Positions 25,969 to 33,492 of a DNA stretch of 64,000 nucleotides are shown one piece after another (within the stretch, counting starts at the first letter, position 1; each line of letters begins with the position of its first letter). Source of the stretch: Nocardioides sp. JS614 (GTDB taxonomy: Bacteria; Actinomycetota; Actinomycetes; Propionibacteriales; Nocardioidaceae); contig NC_008699.1 of the NCBI RefSeq assembly GCF_000015265.1, positions 124,001 through 188,000 on the forward strand, in the 5' to 3' direction. The position numbers and the translations under genes were made by a program. The notes below the pieces were generated by a model. The model had not been told where the DNA came from and ran no database searches. It saw only the letters and a list, made by a program, of their open reading frames with translations.

Positions 25969-26034
25969 CGCGGGACGTCATACGGACAGTGTGTCCCCCT
26001 CCACCGTCCGTATGACCTCTCGCGTGGTCCCGCG
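25969..26034. terminator. Nested hairpin between convergent genes
   Basis: Inner arms GTCATACGGAC (25977-25987) and GTCCGTATGAC (26006-26016) are perfect 11-mers. Outer arms CGCGGGA (25969-25975) and TCCCGCG (26028-26034) enclose them. A small alternative stem GGACA/TGTCC lies inside. There is no T tract. Its place between two convergent stops suggests a bidirectional terminator. Confidence 0.6.
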
Positions 26035-26059
26035 GAGGTGACGGGGCGAGGCTCGACAA

Positions 26060-27574
26060 CTAGTGGCCGACCACCAAGGTGGGGTCGGCCGGGGCGACCT
26101 TGCGGCGGGGCAGGAAGAACGCCGGGACCAGGACCAGCGCGACCATGACCGTGGCGACCACGAACACGTGGGCGAACGCGTCGGCGAGGCCGGTGACGAA
26201 CCCGGCGGGGTCGCTCGGGTCGAGATCGATGGTGCCGTTGGTGAGCAGCATCGCGAACACCGCCGTACCGATCGAGGCGGCGACCTGCTGGACGATGTTC
26301 ATCAGCGTCGAGCCGCGGGCGATCGTGTGCTCGCGCAGCGTCGCGAGCGCGGCGGACATGATCGGCATCATCGTGGCGCCCATGCCGAGGCCCATCACGA
26401 ACAGTGCGGTGAGCAGGTAGGCATAGGAGGTGTCCTGGTCGAGCTGGGTGAACATGCCCATGCCGACCGTGATCACGGCGATGCCGGTCAGCACGATCTT
26501 GCCGGGGCCGATGCGGTCGGCGAGCACACCCGCGATCGGCATCGTGATCATCGCGCCGACGCCCTGCGGTGCCAGCAGCAGGCCGGCGCCGAGCGCGTCC
26601 TCGCCGCGCACCCACTGGAAGTACAGCGGGAACAGCAGGCTGGCGCCGAAGAACGCGATCGCGAACAGCGACATCGACAGCACCGCGGCCGTCATCGTGC
26701 CGTTGCCGAACAGCCGCAGGTCGACCAGCGGGTGGAGGTTGCGGCGGTTGAGGGCCCACGGCACGAAGGCCGCGATCAGCAGCAGGCCGGCGAGCGCGGG
26801 CGCGACCACCTCGGTCGTCCAGAGGGTGCCGTGCTCCTCACGTGCTGCCGGGATCGAGGAGACGCCGTACAGGAACGCGGCGAGCCCGGGGGAGAGCAGG
26901 ACCATGCCGAGCCAGTCGAAGGTCTCGGACGGCTCGACGTGGTCGCGCGGCAGCACGACGGCGGCGTAGGCGAGGGCGGCGATCCCGATGGGCAGGTTGA
27001 TCAGGAAGATCCAGTGCCAGCTCGCGGAGTCGATCAGGGCGCCGCCGAGGATCGGGCCGAAGATCGGGCCGAGCAGCATCGGGATGCCGAGCACCGCCAT
27101 CACCCGGCCGACCCGCTCCGGGCCGGCGGCCCGAGTCAGGATCGTCATGCCCAGCGGCATCAGCATGCCGCCGCCGACGCCCTGCAGGACCCGGAAGCTC
27201 ACCAGCATCTCGAGCGACGTGGCCGCCGCGCACAGCACGGATCCGGCGGTGAACAGCAAGACGGCGAGCAGGTAGAGGCGCTTGGTGCCGAACCGGTCGG
27301 CCGCCCAGCCGGTCAGCGGGATCACGCTGGCCAGGGCGAGGGTGTAGCCGGTCATCGTCCACGCGACCTCGGCCGAGGTCGCGTCGAACTCCTGCTGGAA
27401 GGTCTGCAGTGCGACCGAGACCACCGTGATGTCGAGGATCGACATGATCGCGCCGAGCACGACCACCCCGGCGACCATCAGCACCCGGCGGTCGAGTCCC
27501 TCCGGAGGTGCGTCGGGGGCGTCGACGGGGCGGCCTGGGGCCGGGGCGGTGCGCTCGTCCTGGGTCTCGGTCAC
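26060..27574 (-). CDS. MFS transporter, DHA2 family (EmrB/QacA type)
   Basis: This 504-residue, roughly 14-helix exporter has DHA2 motifs MSILDITVVSVALQTF (D1), GWAADRFGTKRLYL (A), RVLQGVGGGMLMPLGM (B) and GPILGGALIDSASWHWIFLINLP (C). It is only distantly like the exporter at 13734. GTG start at 27574, preceded by TAGCCT at 6 nt (leaderless). A palindrome resembling an actinobacterial iron box overlaps that -10, so iron-dependent control is possible and export of a siderophore or drug could be considered. The latter is speculative. Confidence 0.9.
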   Translation of the reverse strand: MTETQDERTAPAPGRPVDAPDAPPEGLDRRVLMVAGVVVLGAIMSILDITVVSVALQTFQQEFDATSAEVAWTMTGYTLALASVIPLTGWAADRFGTKRLYLLAVLLFTAGSVLCAAATSLEMLVSFRVLQGVGGGMLMPLGMTILTRAAGPERVGRVMAVLGIPMLLGPIFGPILGGALIDSASWHWIFLINLPIGIAALAYAAVVLPRDHVEPSETFDWLGMVLLSPGLAAFLYGVSSIPAAREEHGTLWTTEVVAPALAGLLLIAAFVPWALNRRNLHPLVDLRLFGNGTMTAAVLSMSLFAIAFFGASLLFPLYFQWVRGEDALGAGLLLAPQGVGAMITMPIAGVLADRIGPGKIVLTGIAVITVGMGMFTQLDQDTSYAYLLTALFVMGLGMGATMMPIMSAALATLREHTIARGSTLMNIVQQVAASIGTAVFAMLLTNGTIDLDPSDPAGFVTGLADAFAHVFVVATVMVALVLVPAFFLPRRKVAPADPTLVVGH

Positions 27575-27584
27575 CGGAAGAGGC

Positions 27585-27600
27585 TAGGTGAGCCTACCTG
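27585..27600 (-). promoter_or_regulatory. Possible DtxR/IdeR-type box on the DHA2 exporter -10
   Basis: Read on the minus strand the site is AGGT-AGGCTCACCTAG. The actinobacterial iron box has one more base between the halves (AGGTTAGGCTCACCTAA type). AGGT/ACCT arms are present and it overlaps the -10 hexamer at 27581-27586. The one-base deletion weakens the case. Confidence 0.3.
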
Positions 27601-27664
27601 GGCTCAGCACCCTACTTTCGGCTCTCCGGCCTGTGGGCTGGGTCACCGAGTGAGGACAGGGGAG

Positions 27665-28153
27665 TCAGCCGACCTGGGACTCGACGGCGGCGACCAGGCG
27701 GGGGTCGCCGGGCTCGACGCCGGGGCTGAACCGGGCGAGGACCGCGCCGGAGGCGTCGACGAGGAACTTCTCGAAGTTCCACGTGATGTCGCCGCTCTCG
27801 CCGGACTCGTTCGGGGTGTCGACGAGGGTCCGGTAGATCTCGTGGCGGTCCGGGCCGTTGACGTCGATCTTCTCGGTCATCGGGAAGGTGACGCCGTACG
27901 TCGCGGAGCAGAACTCGGCGATCTCGTCCGCGGTCCCCGGCTCCTGCCCGCGGAACTGGTTGCACGGCAGCCCGACCACCGTGAAGCCGCGGTCCGCGAG
28001 CCGCTCGTGGAGCTCCTCGAGCCCGGCGTACTGCGGGGTCAGCCCGCACTTGCTGGCGACGTTGACCAACAGCGCGGGCCGGCCGCCGGTGATCTCGCCC
28101 AGCGTGCTCGGGGTCCCGTCCAGGCGGGCGATCTTGGCGTCGAGGATGCTCAT
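27665..28153 (-). CDS. Glutathione peroxidase family protein
   Basis: This 162-residue thioredoxin-fold peroxidase contains VNVASKCGLTPQY (catalytic Cys about 36), the Gln-bearing GLPCNQFRGQEPG and the Trp motif ITWNFEKFLVD, making the Cys/Gln/Trp triad. In Actinobacteria lacking glutathione these proteins use thioredoxin as reductant (known for the family; inferred here). The ATG follows TAGCCT by 6 nt (leaderless). It is divergent from the SNF2 helicase gene, 60 bp away. Confidence 0.93.
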   Translation of the reverse strand: MSILDAKIARLDGTPSTLGEITGGRPALLVNVASKCGLTPQYAGLEELHERLADRGFTVVGLPCNQFRGQEPGTADEIAEFCSATYGVTFPMTEKIDVNGPDRHEIYRTLVDTPNESGESGDITWNFEKFLVDASGAVLARFSPGVEPGDPRLVAAVESQVG

Positions 28154-28213
28154 GCGGCCAGGCTACGTCGCGGCCGGGAGGGAACCGTCGGACCGTCCGG
28201 CTAGCGTCGGGGC

Positions 28214-30925
28214 GTGAGCTTCGTCCCGGTCACCGGCCCGGCGACGTTCCGTGCCGCCGACCCGCCGCGCGAGGGCGTCGTCGAGTTCACCGACGACCGG
28301 CGCACCGTGAGCCTGCCGATCCGGGCGGCCCTGCCGGTGCTGACCAAGGCCCGCTCGCGCGACGACCTGCACCCGAGCGTCGGGGTGCTGTCCGGGGCCG
28401 CGCTGCTCGCCCTGCGGCTGGTCGCCGCGGGCAAGTTCGCTCCGGCGGGGAGCAGCCCGCCCGCCTGGCGGGTGGCGGGCCTGGACGCCGACGACGAGCA
28501 GCGGATCGTGTTGCTGGCGCGCAACGGACCGGACGACGAGCAGCTGGTGCGCGACCTGCTCGACGCCGTGGCCGACGCCATGCCCAGGACCCAGCCCAGG
28601 ACCCAGCCCAGGAGCCGGCCCAGCGCCGAGCCGAGCGGGACGACGGTCTCCCGGGAGCGCCGACCGACGTTCGAGGAGCGCCTCCAGGCACGGCTGGCGC
28701 GGCACCAGCGCGTCGACGCGCGCGCCCTGCCGCAGCTGGTCACCATCTCGCTGCGGGTCGAGGCGGACGAGGAGGAGCTGGTCGCGGGCGCCGTACGCCT
28801 GGTGGCGCAGGCGCACGACGAGCAGAACCCGCTGCACCTGTGCGACCTCGCGCTGCTGTGGACCGGGACACCGCAGGAGCACGGCTTCGGCGAGCGGGCC
28901 CGCACGCACGCGACGATCGCGCTCCGCGCGGCTGCGGACGCGTGGCCGGTGCTCGACCGGCTGTTGGAGCTGCGGGTGCCCGACCAGCTCACCCTGGACA
29001 GCGACGAGCTGGTCAGCCTGCTCGACGAGGGCGTCGGTGCGCTGCGTGCGGCGGGCGTCGACGTGCTGTGGCCCAAGGCGCTCGGCCGCGACCTCACCGC
29101 GACCACGGTCCTCGACCGGGCCGCCCCGATGACCCGGGAGGAGCCGCTCAACGAGCCGGTGCTCGGCGCCGAGGCGCTGTTCGCGTTCAACTGGCAGATC
29201 GCGCTGCACGGCGACCCGCTCACCGCGGAGGAGATGGACCGGCTCGCGACGTCCGCCTCGCCGCTGCTGCGGCTGCGGGGCAGTTGGACGGTCGTCGATC
29301 CCTCGATCGCGCGGAAGGCGAAGAAGCGGCTGGTCCGCACCGTCAAGCCCGCCGAGGCCGTCGCCGCCGCGCTCACCGGGACCGCGCAGATCGCCGCCCC
29401 GGGTGGTGAGCAGAGCGAGCAGGACGTCGTCGTCGGCGCCTCGCTCCTCAAGGTCCGGGACCGGCTCCTGGGCGCCGCCACCAGGGAGCCGGTCGAGCCT
29501 CCGGCCGCGCTGCGGGCCACGCTGCGCGACTACCAGCGGCACGGACTCACCTGGCTGGCGGAGATGACCTCGCTGGGGCTCGGCGCCTGCCTGGCCGATG
29601 ACATGGGGCTGGGCAAGACCGTCACGCTGATCGCGCTGCACCTGCACCGGGCCGAGCGCGGCCACCGAGGCCCGACGCTGGTGGTCTGCCCGGCGAGCCT
29701 GCTCGGCAACTGGGAGGCGGAGGTCCGCCGGTTCGCCCCGGGTGTGCCGGTGGTGCGCTTCCACGGCACGTCCCGTGACGTCGAGGCGGCCGGCGACGGG
29801 TTCGTGCTGACGACGTACGGGACGATGCGGCGCGACGCCGAGGCGCTCGGCTCGGTGCGGTGGGACCTCGTGGTCGCCGACGAGGCCCAGCACGTGAAGA
29901 ACCCGCGTACGGCGACGGCTCGGGCGCTCCGGTCGATCACGAGCGCGGCGCGCGTCGCCCTCACCGGCACCCCGGTCGAGAACGACCTCACCGAGCTGTG
30001 GGCGATCCTCGACTGGACCACGCCCGGTCTGCTCGGCAGTCGCAACGCCTTCCGCAAGGCGTGGGCGGCGCCGATCGAGTCCGGCCGCGAGCCCGCGAAG
30101 GCCCGGCAGTTCGCGGACCTGATCGGGCCATTCCTGCTCCGCCGTCGCAAGTCCGACCCCGGCATCGCCCCCGAGCTCCCGGCGAAGACCGAGACCGACC
30201 ACCCGCTGCGGCTGACCCGGGAGCAGGTGGTGCTCTACGAGTCGTTCGTGCGCGACACGATGGCGCGCATCGAGCGCGCCGACCCCTCGGACCCGGTCGC
30301 GCGGCGCGGGCTGGTGCTGACCCTGCTCACCGGCCTCAAGCAGATCTGCAACCACCCCGACCACTTCTTGAAGCGCTCCGGCGCCCGGCTGTCCGGCCGG
30401 TCGGAGAAGGTCGACCTGCTCGACGAGCTGGTCGGCACCGTGCTCGCCGAGGACGGGGCGGTGCTGGTGTTCACCCAGTACGTCGCGATGGCGCGACTGC
30501 TGGAGGGCCATCTCGCCCGCGCCGGCGTACCCCACCAGCTGCTGCACGGCGGCACTCCGGTCCGGGAGCGGGAGGCGATGGTGGCGCGGTTCCAGGCGGG
30601 TGAGACGCCGGTGTTCCTGCTCTCGCTCAAGGCCGGTGGCACCGGGCTCAACCTGACCCGCGCCGACCACGTCGTGCACGTCGACCGGTGGTGGAACCCG
30701 GCCGTGGAGGAGCAGGCGACCGATCGCGCCTACCGGATCGGGCAGACCAAGCCGGTGCAGGTGCACCGGATGATCACCCGCGGCACCGTCGAGGAGAAGG
30801 TCGCCGAGCTGCTGACCCGCAAGCGTGCCCTCGCCGACGCGGTGCTCTCCCGGGGCGAGGCGGCGTTGACCGAGCTCAGCGACGACGAGCTGCGCGACTT
30901 CGTCGCGCTGCGCCGGGACCCCTGA
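28214..30925 (+). CDS. SNF2 family DEAD/DEAH-box helicase
   Basis: This 903-residue protein has a poorly conserved N-terminal half and a SNF2 ATPase from about residue 430. Motifs: DDMGLGKTVTLIAL (I, about 462), VVCPASLLGNW (Ia), VVADEAQHVKNP (II, about 556), ALTGTPVENDLTELW (III), SLKAGGTGLNLTRADHVVHVDRWWNP (V) and DRAYRIGQ (VI). A short tandem repeat encodes RTQPRTQPRSRP near residue 130. Bacterial SNF2 proteins of this type probably clear or translocate on DNA/RNA-polymerase complexes. TAGCGT is 6 nt before the GTG. It overlaps the next gene, a SWIM protein, by one base. Confidence 0.92.
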   Translation: MSFVPVTGPATFRAADPPREGVVEFTDDRRTVSLPIRAALPVLTKARSRDDLHPSVGVLSGAALLALRLVAAGKFAPAGSSPPAWRVAGLDADDEQRIVLLARNGPDDEQLVRDLLDAVADAMPRTQPRTQPRSRPSAEPSGTTVSRERRPTFEERLQARLARHQRVDARALPQLVTISLRVEADEEELVAGAVRLVAQAHDEQNPLHLCDLALLWTGTPQEHGFGERARTHATIALRAAADAWPVLDRLLELRVPDQLTLDSDELVSLLDEGVGALRAAGVDVLWPKALGRDLTATTVLDRAAPMTREEPLNEPVLGAEALFAFNWQIALHGDPLTAEEMDRLATSASPLLRLRGSWTVVDPSIARKAKKRLVRTVKPAEAVAAALTGTAQIAAPGGEQSEQDVVVGASLLKVRDRLLGAATREPVEPPAALRATLRDYQRHGLTWLAEMTSLGLGACLADDMGLGKTVTLIALHLHRAERGHRGPTLVVCPASLLGNWEAEVRRFAPGVPVVRFHGTSRDVEAAGDGFVLTTYGTMRRDAEALGSVRWDLVVADEAQHVKNPRTATARALRSITSAARVALTGTPVENDLTELWAILDWTTPGLLGSRNAFRKAWAAPIESGREPAKARQFADLIGPFLLRRRKSDPGIAPELPAKTETDHPLRLTREQVVLYESFVRDTMARIERADPSDPVARRGLVLTLLTGLKQICNHPDHFLKRSGARLSGRSEKVDLLDELVGTVLAEDGAVLVFTQYVAMARLLEGHLARAGVPHQLLHGGTPVREREAMVARFQAGETPVFLLSLKAGGTGLNLTRADHVVHVDRWWNPAVEEQATDRAYRIGQTKPVQVHRMITRGTVEEKVAELLTRKRALADAVLSRGEAALTELSDDELRDFVALRRDP

Positions 30926-31605
30926 TGACCGGGACCGTGCTGCACCCCCGGGTCGCGCCGCGGCGGGCGACGGCGCGCGCGACGACCTGGTGGGGCAAGG
31001 CGTGGGTGCGGGCCGTCGACGAGGCGGCGTACGCCGAGGCCGACCTGGTGGCGAGCCGGGCGCTCGCCCGCGCCGGCCGGGTGGGTCAGATCGCCACCGA
31101 GCCCGGCCGGTTCGTGGCCGCGGTCGAGGACCGGCGCGGGCTGTGGACGGTCGAGGGCACGGTGCCGGTGCTCGGTGCCGCCGACGTCGCCGCGCTCGTG
31201 GAGACCGTGGCCGCGGAGTCCGGCCGGATCGCGGCCCTGCTGGCCGGCGAGCTCCCGCACCGGCTGGTCGAGCACGCCGAGGAGGCGGGCGTCGAGCTGC
31301 TGCCGTACGGCGGTGAGCTCGGTGCGTCGTGCACCTGCGAGCACTGGGTGGATCCGTGCGTGCACGCTCTGGCCGTGCTCCACCAGCTCGCGTGGCTGGT
31401 CGACGCCGACCCGTTCGTCCTGCTCCAGCTGCGCGGCCTGGCGCGCGACGAGCTGCTGGGACGATTGCACGAGCGCTCCGCCGCTCCCCTGGTCGAGCCC
31501 CGAGACTCGGCCGACGGCACCGTGGACGAGGACGAACCGGACCTCCAGGCCGCCCTCGAGGCGGCGCTGTACGCCGCCCGGCTGCTGGTCGACCCGCTCA
31601 GCTGA
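30925..31605 (+). CDS. SWIM zinc finger protein
   Basis: The 226-residue product carries a SWIM zinc motif C-T-C-E-H-W-V-D-P-C-V-H near residue 135, fitting CxCx(n)CxH. The N-terminus has TTWWGKAWVRAVDE, typical of SWIM proteins paired with SNF2 helicases. The ATG overlaps the helicase stop (TGATG). The pair helicase plus SWIM is recurrent in Actinobacteria, suggesting the SWIM domain binds DNA or the helicase. Enzymatic activity is not expected. Confidence 0.9.
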   Translation: MTGTVLHPRVAPRRATARATTWWGKAWVRAVDEAAYAEADLVASRALARAGRVGQIATEPGRFVAAVEDRRGLWTVEGTVPVLGAADVAALVETVAAESGRIAALLAGELPHRLVEHAEEAGVELLPYGGELGASCTCEHWVDPCVHALAVLHQLAWLVDADPFVLLQLRGLARDELLGRLHERSAAPLVEPRDSADGTVDEDEPDLQAALEAALYAARLLVDPLS

Positions 31606-31619
31606 CGCTCAACCGTCGC

Positions 31620-32168
31620 TCATCCGGCACCGAGCGCGCCCAGGGCCATCCGGCTGAGCAGGCCGCGCATGTCGGTGTCGGGGAGCAGGCCGCTGTGGGG
31701 GGTGGAGTTGATCAGGCCGAACGCCGCGTGCGCCATGGCCCGCGCCGTCGCGAGGTCGAGCCGCGGGTCGGCGAGCCGCAGCTGGGCGGCCCACAGGTCG
31801 ACGTACTCCCGCTGGAGGGTGCGGACCCGCTCGCGGGCCTCCTCGGGGAGCGCCTCCCAGTCCCGGTCCTGGACGACGATCAGGGCCCGGTGCCGCAGCG
31901 CGAAGTCGACGTGCCAGTCGACGAGTGCGGCGATGGCGGTTCGGGGGCCGGTCGCGGCGGCGACCCGCTCGGTGCCCACCCGCAGCAGCTCCTCGCTGAT
32001 CGCGACCAGCATCTCGGCGAGGACCGCCTGCTTGGAGGCGAAGTGCTTGTAGAGCGCCGGCCCGGAGATCCCGCAGGCCGCGCCCAGGTCGGCCACCGAG
32101 ACCCCGTGGTACCCGTGCGCCGCGAACAGCTCCGCCGCGGTGGCGAGGATCTGGTCGCGACGGCTCAT
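31620..32168 (-). CDS. TetR family transcriptional regulator
   Basis: This 182-residue repressor has an N-terminal helix-turn-helix (ILATAAELFAAHGYHGVSVADLGAACGISGPALYKHFASK) and a KstR2/FadR-like ligand domain that binds acyl-CoA compounds in related proteins. The ATG follows TAACCT by 6 nt (leaderless). An inverted repeat just upstream (32176-32193) is likely its operator. The same motif occurs on the leucine operon promoter at 37714, so it probably controls that operon. The ligand could be isovaleryl- or methylcrotonyl-CoA; that is inference. Confidence 0.9.
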   Translation of the reverse strand: MSRRDQILATAAELFAAHGYHGVSVADLGAACGISGPALYKHFASKQAVLAEMLVAISEELLRVGTERVAAATGPRTAIAALVDWHVDFALRHRALIVVQDRDWEALPEEARERVRTLQREYVDLWAAQLRLADPRLDLATARAMAHAAFGLINSTPHSGLLPDTDMRGLLSRMALGALGAG

Positions 32169-32175
32169 GCCCCCA

Positions 32176-32193
32176 GGTTAGTGCCCGTTAACC
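32176..32193 (-). promoter_or_regulatory. TetR operator, autoregulatory copy
   Basis: The site reads GGTTAGTGCCCGTTAACC, with GGTTA/TAACC arms. It overlaps the minus-strand -10 (TAACCT, complement of 32175-32180) and lies 7 nt before the TetR start. It matches 37714-37731 at 14 of 18 positions, the four differences being in the spacer or symmetric about it. Confidence 0.7.
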
Positions 32194-32221
32194 GGTCGGG
32201 GCCGGCGGGTATCGGCCGGCC

Positions 32222-32309
32222 GGTTTCCCCGGTGAACCGGGGAAACCGGAACTGTTGGGCCGAAACTTCGGGCCAGAAGTTCCAACATCCCCGGTGAACC
32301 GGGGAAACC
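32222..32309 (-). repeat. Dispersed palindromic element, copy D (double palindrome)
   Basis: The 26-bp palindrome (32222-32247, GA centre) is followed on the plus strand by GGAACT, the CCGAA/TTCGG core and AGTTCC, then a second shorter palindrome (32288-32305). Relative to copies A-C the orientation is reversed. It is thus in line with the minus-strand CsoR-like gene that ends 12 nt away. Confidence 0.9.
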
Positions 32310-32320
32310 GACCCCCCCGC

Positions 32321-32584
32321 TCACGCCAGCGAGAGGAAGAGCTTCTCCATCTTCTTGGCGTCGAGGCTGTCCAGGCCGTCGCCGGTGGTGAGGCACTGCT
32401 GGAGGCCGGTGGCGACGATGGCGAAGCCGGCGCGGTCCAGGGCGCGGGAGACGGCGGCGAGCTGGGTGACGACGTCCTCGCACTCGCGGCCCTCCTCCAG
32501 CATCCGCAGCACGCCGGCCAGCTGGCCCTGGGCGCGCTTGATCCGGTTGATGACCGGCGTCATCTCCTGGGGGTCCAGCTCCAT
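32321..32584 (-). CDS. CsoR/CstR family regulator (metal- or persulfide-sensing)
   Basis: This 87-residue helical repressor starts with MTPVINRIKRAQGQLAGVLRMLEEG, typical of the family. The ligand residues are Cys35 and Cys64. CsoR uses Cys-His-Cys for Cu(I); here the position expected for His (four residues before the second Cys) is Gly60. Loss of the His with retained cysteines is the CstR pattern, which senses persulfides. The neighbours, thioredoxin and a DUF302 protein, agree. Two family-type operators lie at 33398-33447. It is third in the operon. Confidence 0.88.
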   Translation of the reverse strand: MELDPQEMTPVINRIKRAQGQLAGVLRMLEEGRECEDVVTQLAAVSRALDRAGFAIVATGLQQCLTTGDGLDSLDAKKMEKLFLSLA

Positions 32585-32585
32585 G

Positions 32586-32990
32586 TCAGCTCTCCTCGGC
32601 CGGTGGGGTCAGGGCGGCGAGCGCGGCGCTCAGCCGCTGCCGGGCCTCCCCGGCGACCTCGGTCAGACCGTCGCCCGCGAGACCCATCATCGCGTCCGGG
32701 TCGAAGGCCTCGACCACGGTGGTGTGCTCGCCGAGCGAGCGGACCACGACGTTGCACGGCAGCACGGCCGCGATGGTCGGGTCGATCTCGAGGGCCCGGT
32801 GCGCCAGCTGCGGGCGGCAGGCGCCGAGGATCACCTGCGGGGGTACGTCGACGCCGAGCTTGGCCGCCAGCGTCGCCCGGATGTCGATCTCGGTGAGGAC
32901 CCCGAAGCCCTGACCCGCGAGCGCCTCGCGGACCTCGGCAACGGTCTCGTCGTACGGCCGCTCGACCGTCGCGCTCAGCGTGAAGCTCAC
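32586..32990 (-). CDS. DUF302 domain protein
   Basis: This 134-residue protein has a DUF302 fold: ATVERPYDETVAEVREALAGQGFGVLTEIDI, then LGACRPQLAHRALEIDPTIAAVLPCNVVVR with two cysteines. Such proteins are often near sulfur-oxidation, thioredoxin or Rhodanese genes. The biochemical role is unknown. It overlaps the thioredoxin gene by four bases (GTGA) and its stop lies one base from the CsoR-like start, so all three are one operon. Confidence 0.85.
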   Translation of the reverse strand: MSFTLSATVERPYDETVAEVREALAGQGFGVLTEIDIRATLAAKLGVDVPPQVILGACRPQLAHRALEIDPTIAAVLPCNVVVRSLGEHTTVVEAFDPDAMMGLAGDGLTEVAGEARQRLSAALAALTPPAEES

Positions 32991-33367
32991 TGGTTCTCCT
33001 CCTGGTCCTGGCTCTGGGCGGCGAGCTGGGCGCGGACGTCGTCCATGTCGAGCTCGCGGACGGCGCCGATCACCTGCTCCAGCGAGGTCGCCGGCAGGGC
33101 GCCCGGCTGGGCGAAGACGAGCACGCCCTCGCGGAAGGCCATCAGCGTCGGGATCGAGGTGATCTGCGCGGCCGCGGCGAGCTCGCGCTCGGCCTCGGTG
33201 TCGACCTTGCCGAACACGACGTCGGGGTGCTTCTCCGACGCGGCCTCGAAGACGGGGGCGAACTGGCGGCACGGGCCGCACCAGGAGGCCCAGAAGTCGA
33301 CCAGGACGATGTCGTTCCCGGTCACGGTCTCCTCGAACTGCGCGGCAGTCAGCGTGGTGGTGGTCAT
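32987..33367 (-). CDS. Thioredoxin
   Basis: The 126-residue thioredoxin has the active site WASWCGPCRQFAP and the cis-Pro loop ITSIPTLMAFREG. A C-terminal extension (LRAQLAAQSQDQEENQ) of about 20 residues is acidic and unusual for TrxA but seen in operon-linked actinobacterial thioredoxins. A Shine-Dalgarno GGAGAG precedes the ATG. First gene of a thioredoxin-DUF302-CsoR/CstR operon. It could reduce persulfides or protein disulfides under reactive-sulfur stress. Confidence 0.93.
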   Translation of the reverse strand: MTTTTLTAAQFEETVTGNDIVLVDFWASWCGPCRQFAPVFEAASEKHPDVVFGKVDTEAERELAAAAQITSIPTLMAFREGVLVFAQPGALPATSLEQVIGAVRELDMDDVRAQLAAQSQDQEENQ

Positions 33368-33397
33368 GGGCTCTCCTCTGGTCGTCCCGGGAATACG

Positions 33398-33447
33398 ATA
33401 CCCCCCGGGGTGTTATCGTACCGAACGGCGGATACCCCCTGGGGTAT
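33398..33447. promoter_or_regulatory. Two CsoR/CstR-type operators between divergent operons
   Basis: Site 1 (33398-33413) is ATACCCC-CC-GGGGTGT. Site 2 (33432-33447) is ATACCCC-CT-GGGGTAT with perfect 7-bp arms. Both fit the TACCCC-N2-GGGGTA type bound by CsoR-family repressors. One lies towards the thioredoxin operon and the other towards the MmpL gene, so the regulator probably represses both. Confidence 0.8.
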
Positions 33448-33492
33448 TCCGGACCTCGTACCGAAACCCCTGAGAGTGAGTGTCCATCACCC

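Noticed and set aside
32288..32305. The GGTGAACC centre of the repeat as another copy of the TetR operator
   Set aside because: It lacks the 8-bp spacer of GGTTARTGNYCGYTAACC and belongs to the palindromic repeat present at five loci.
33398..33447. Iron or zinc box between thioredoxin and MmpL genes
   Set aside because: The TACCCC-N2-GGGGTA form and the linked CsoR-family gene fit a CsoR/CstR operator much better.
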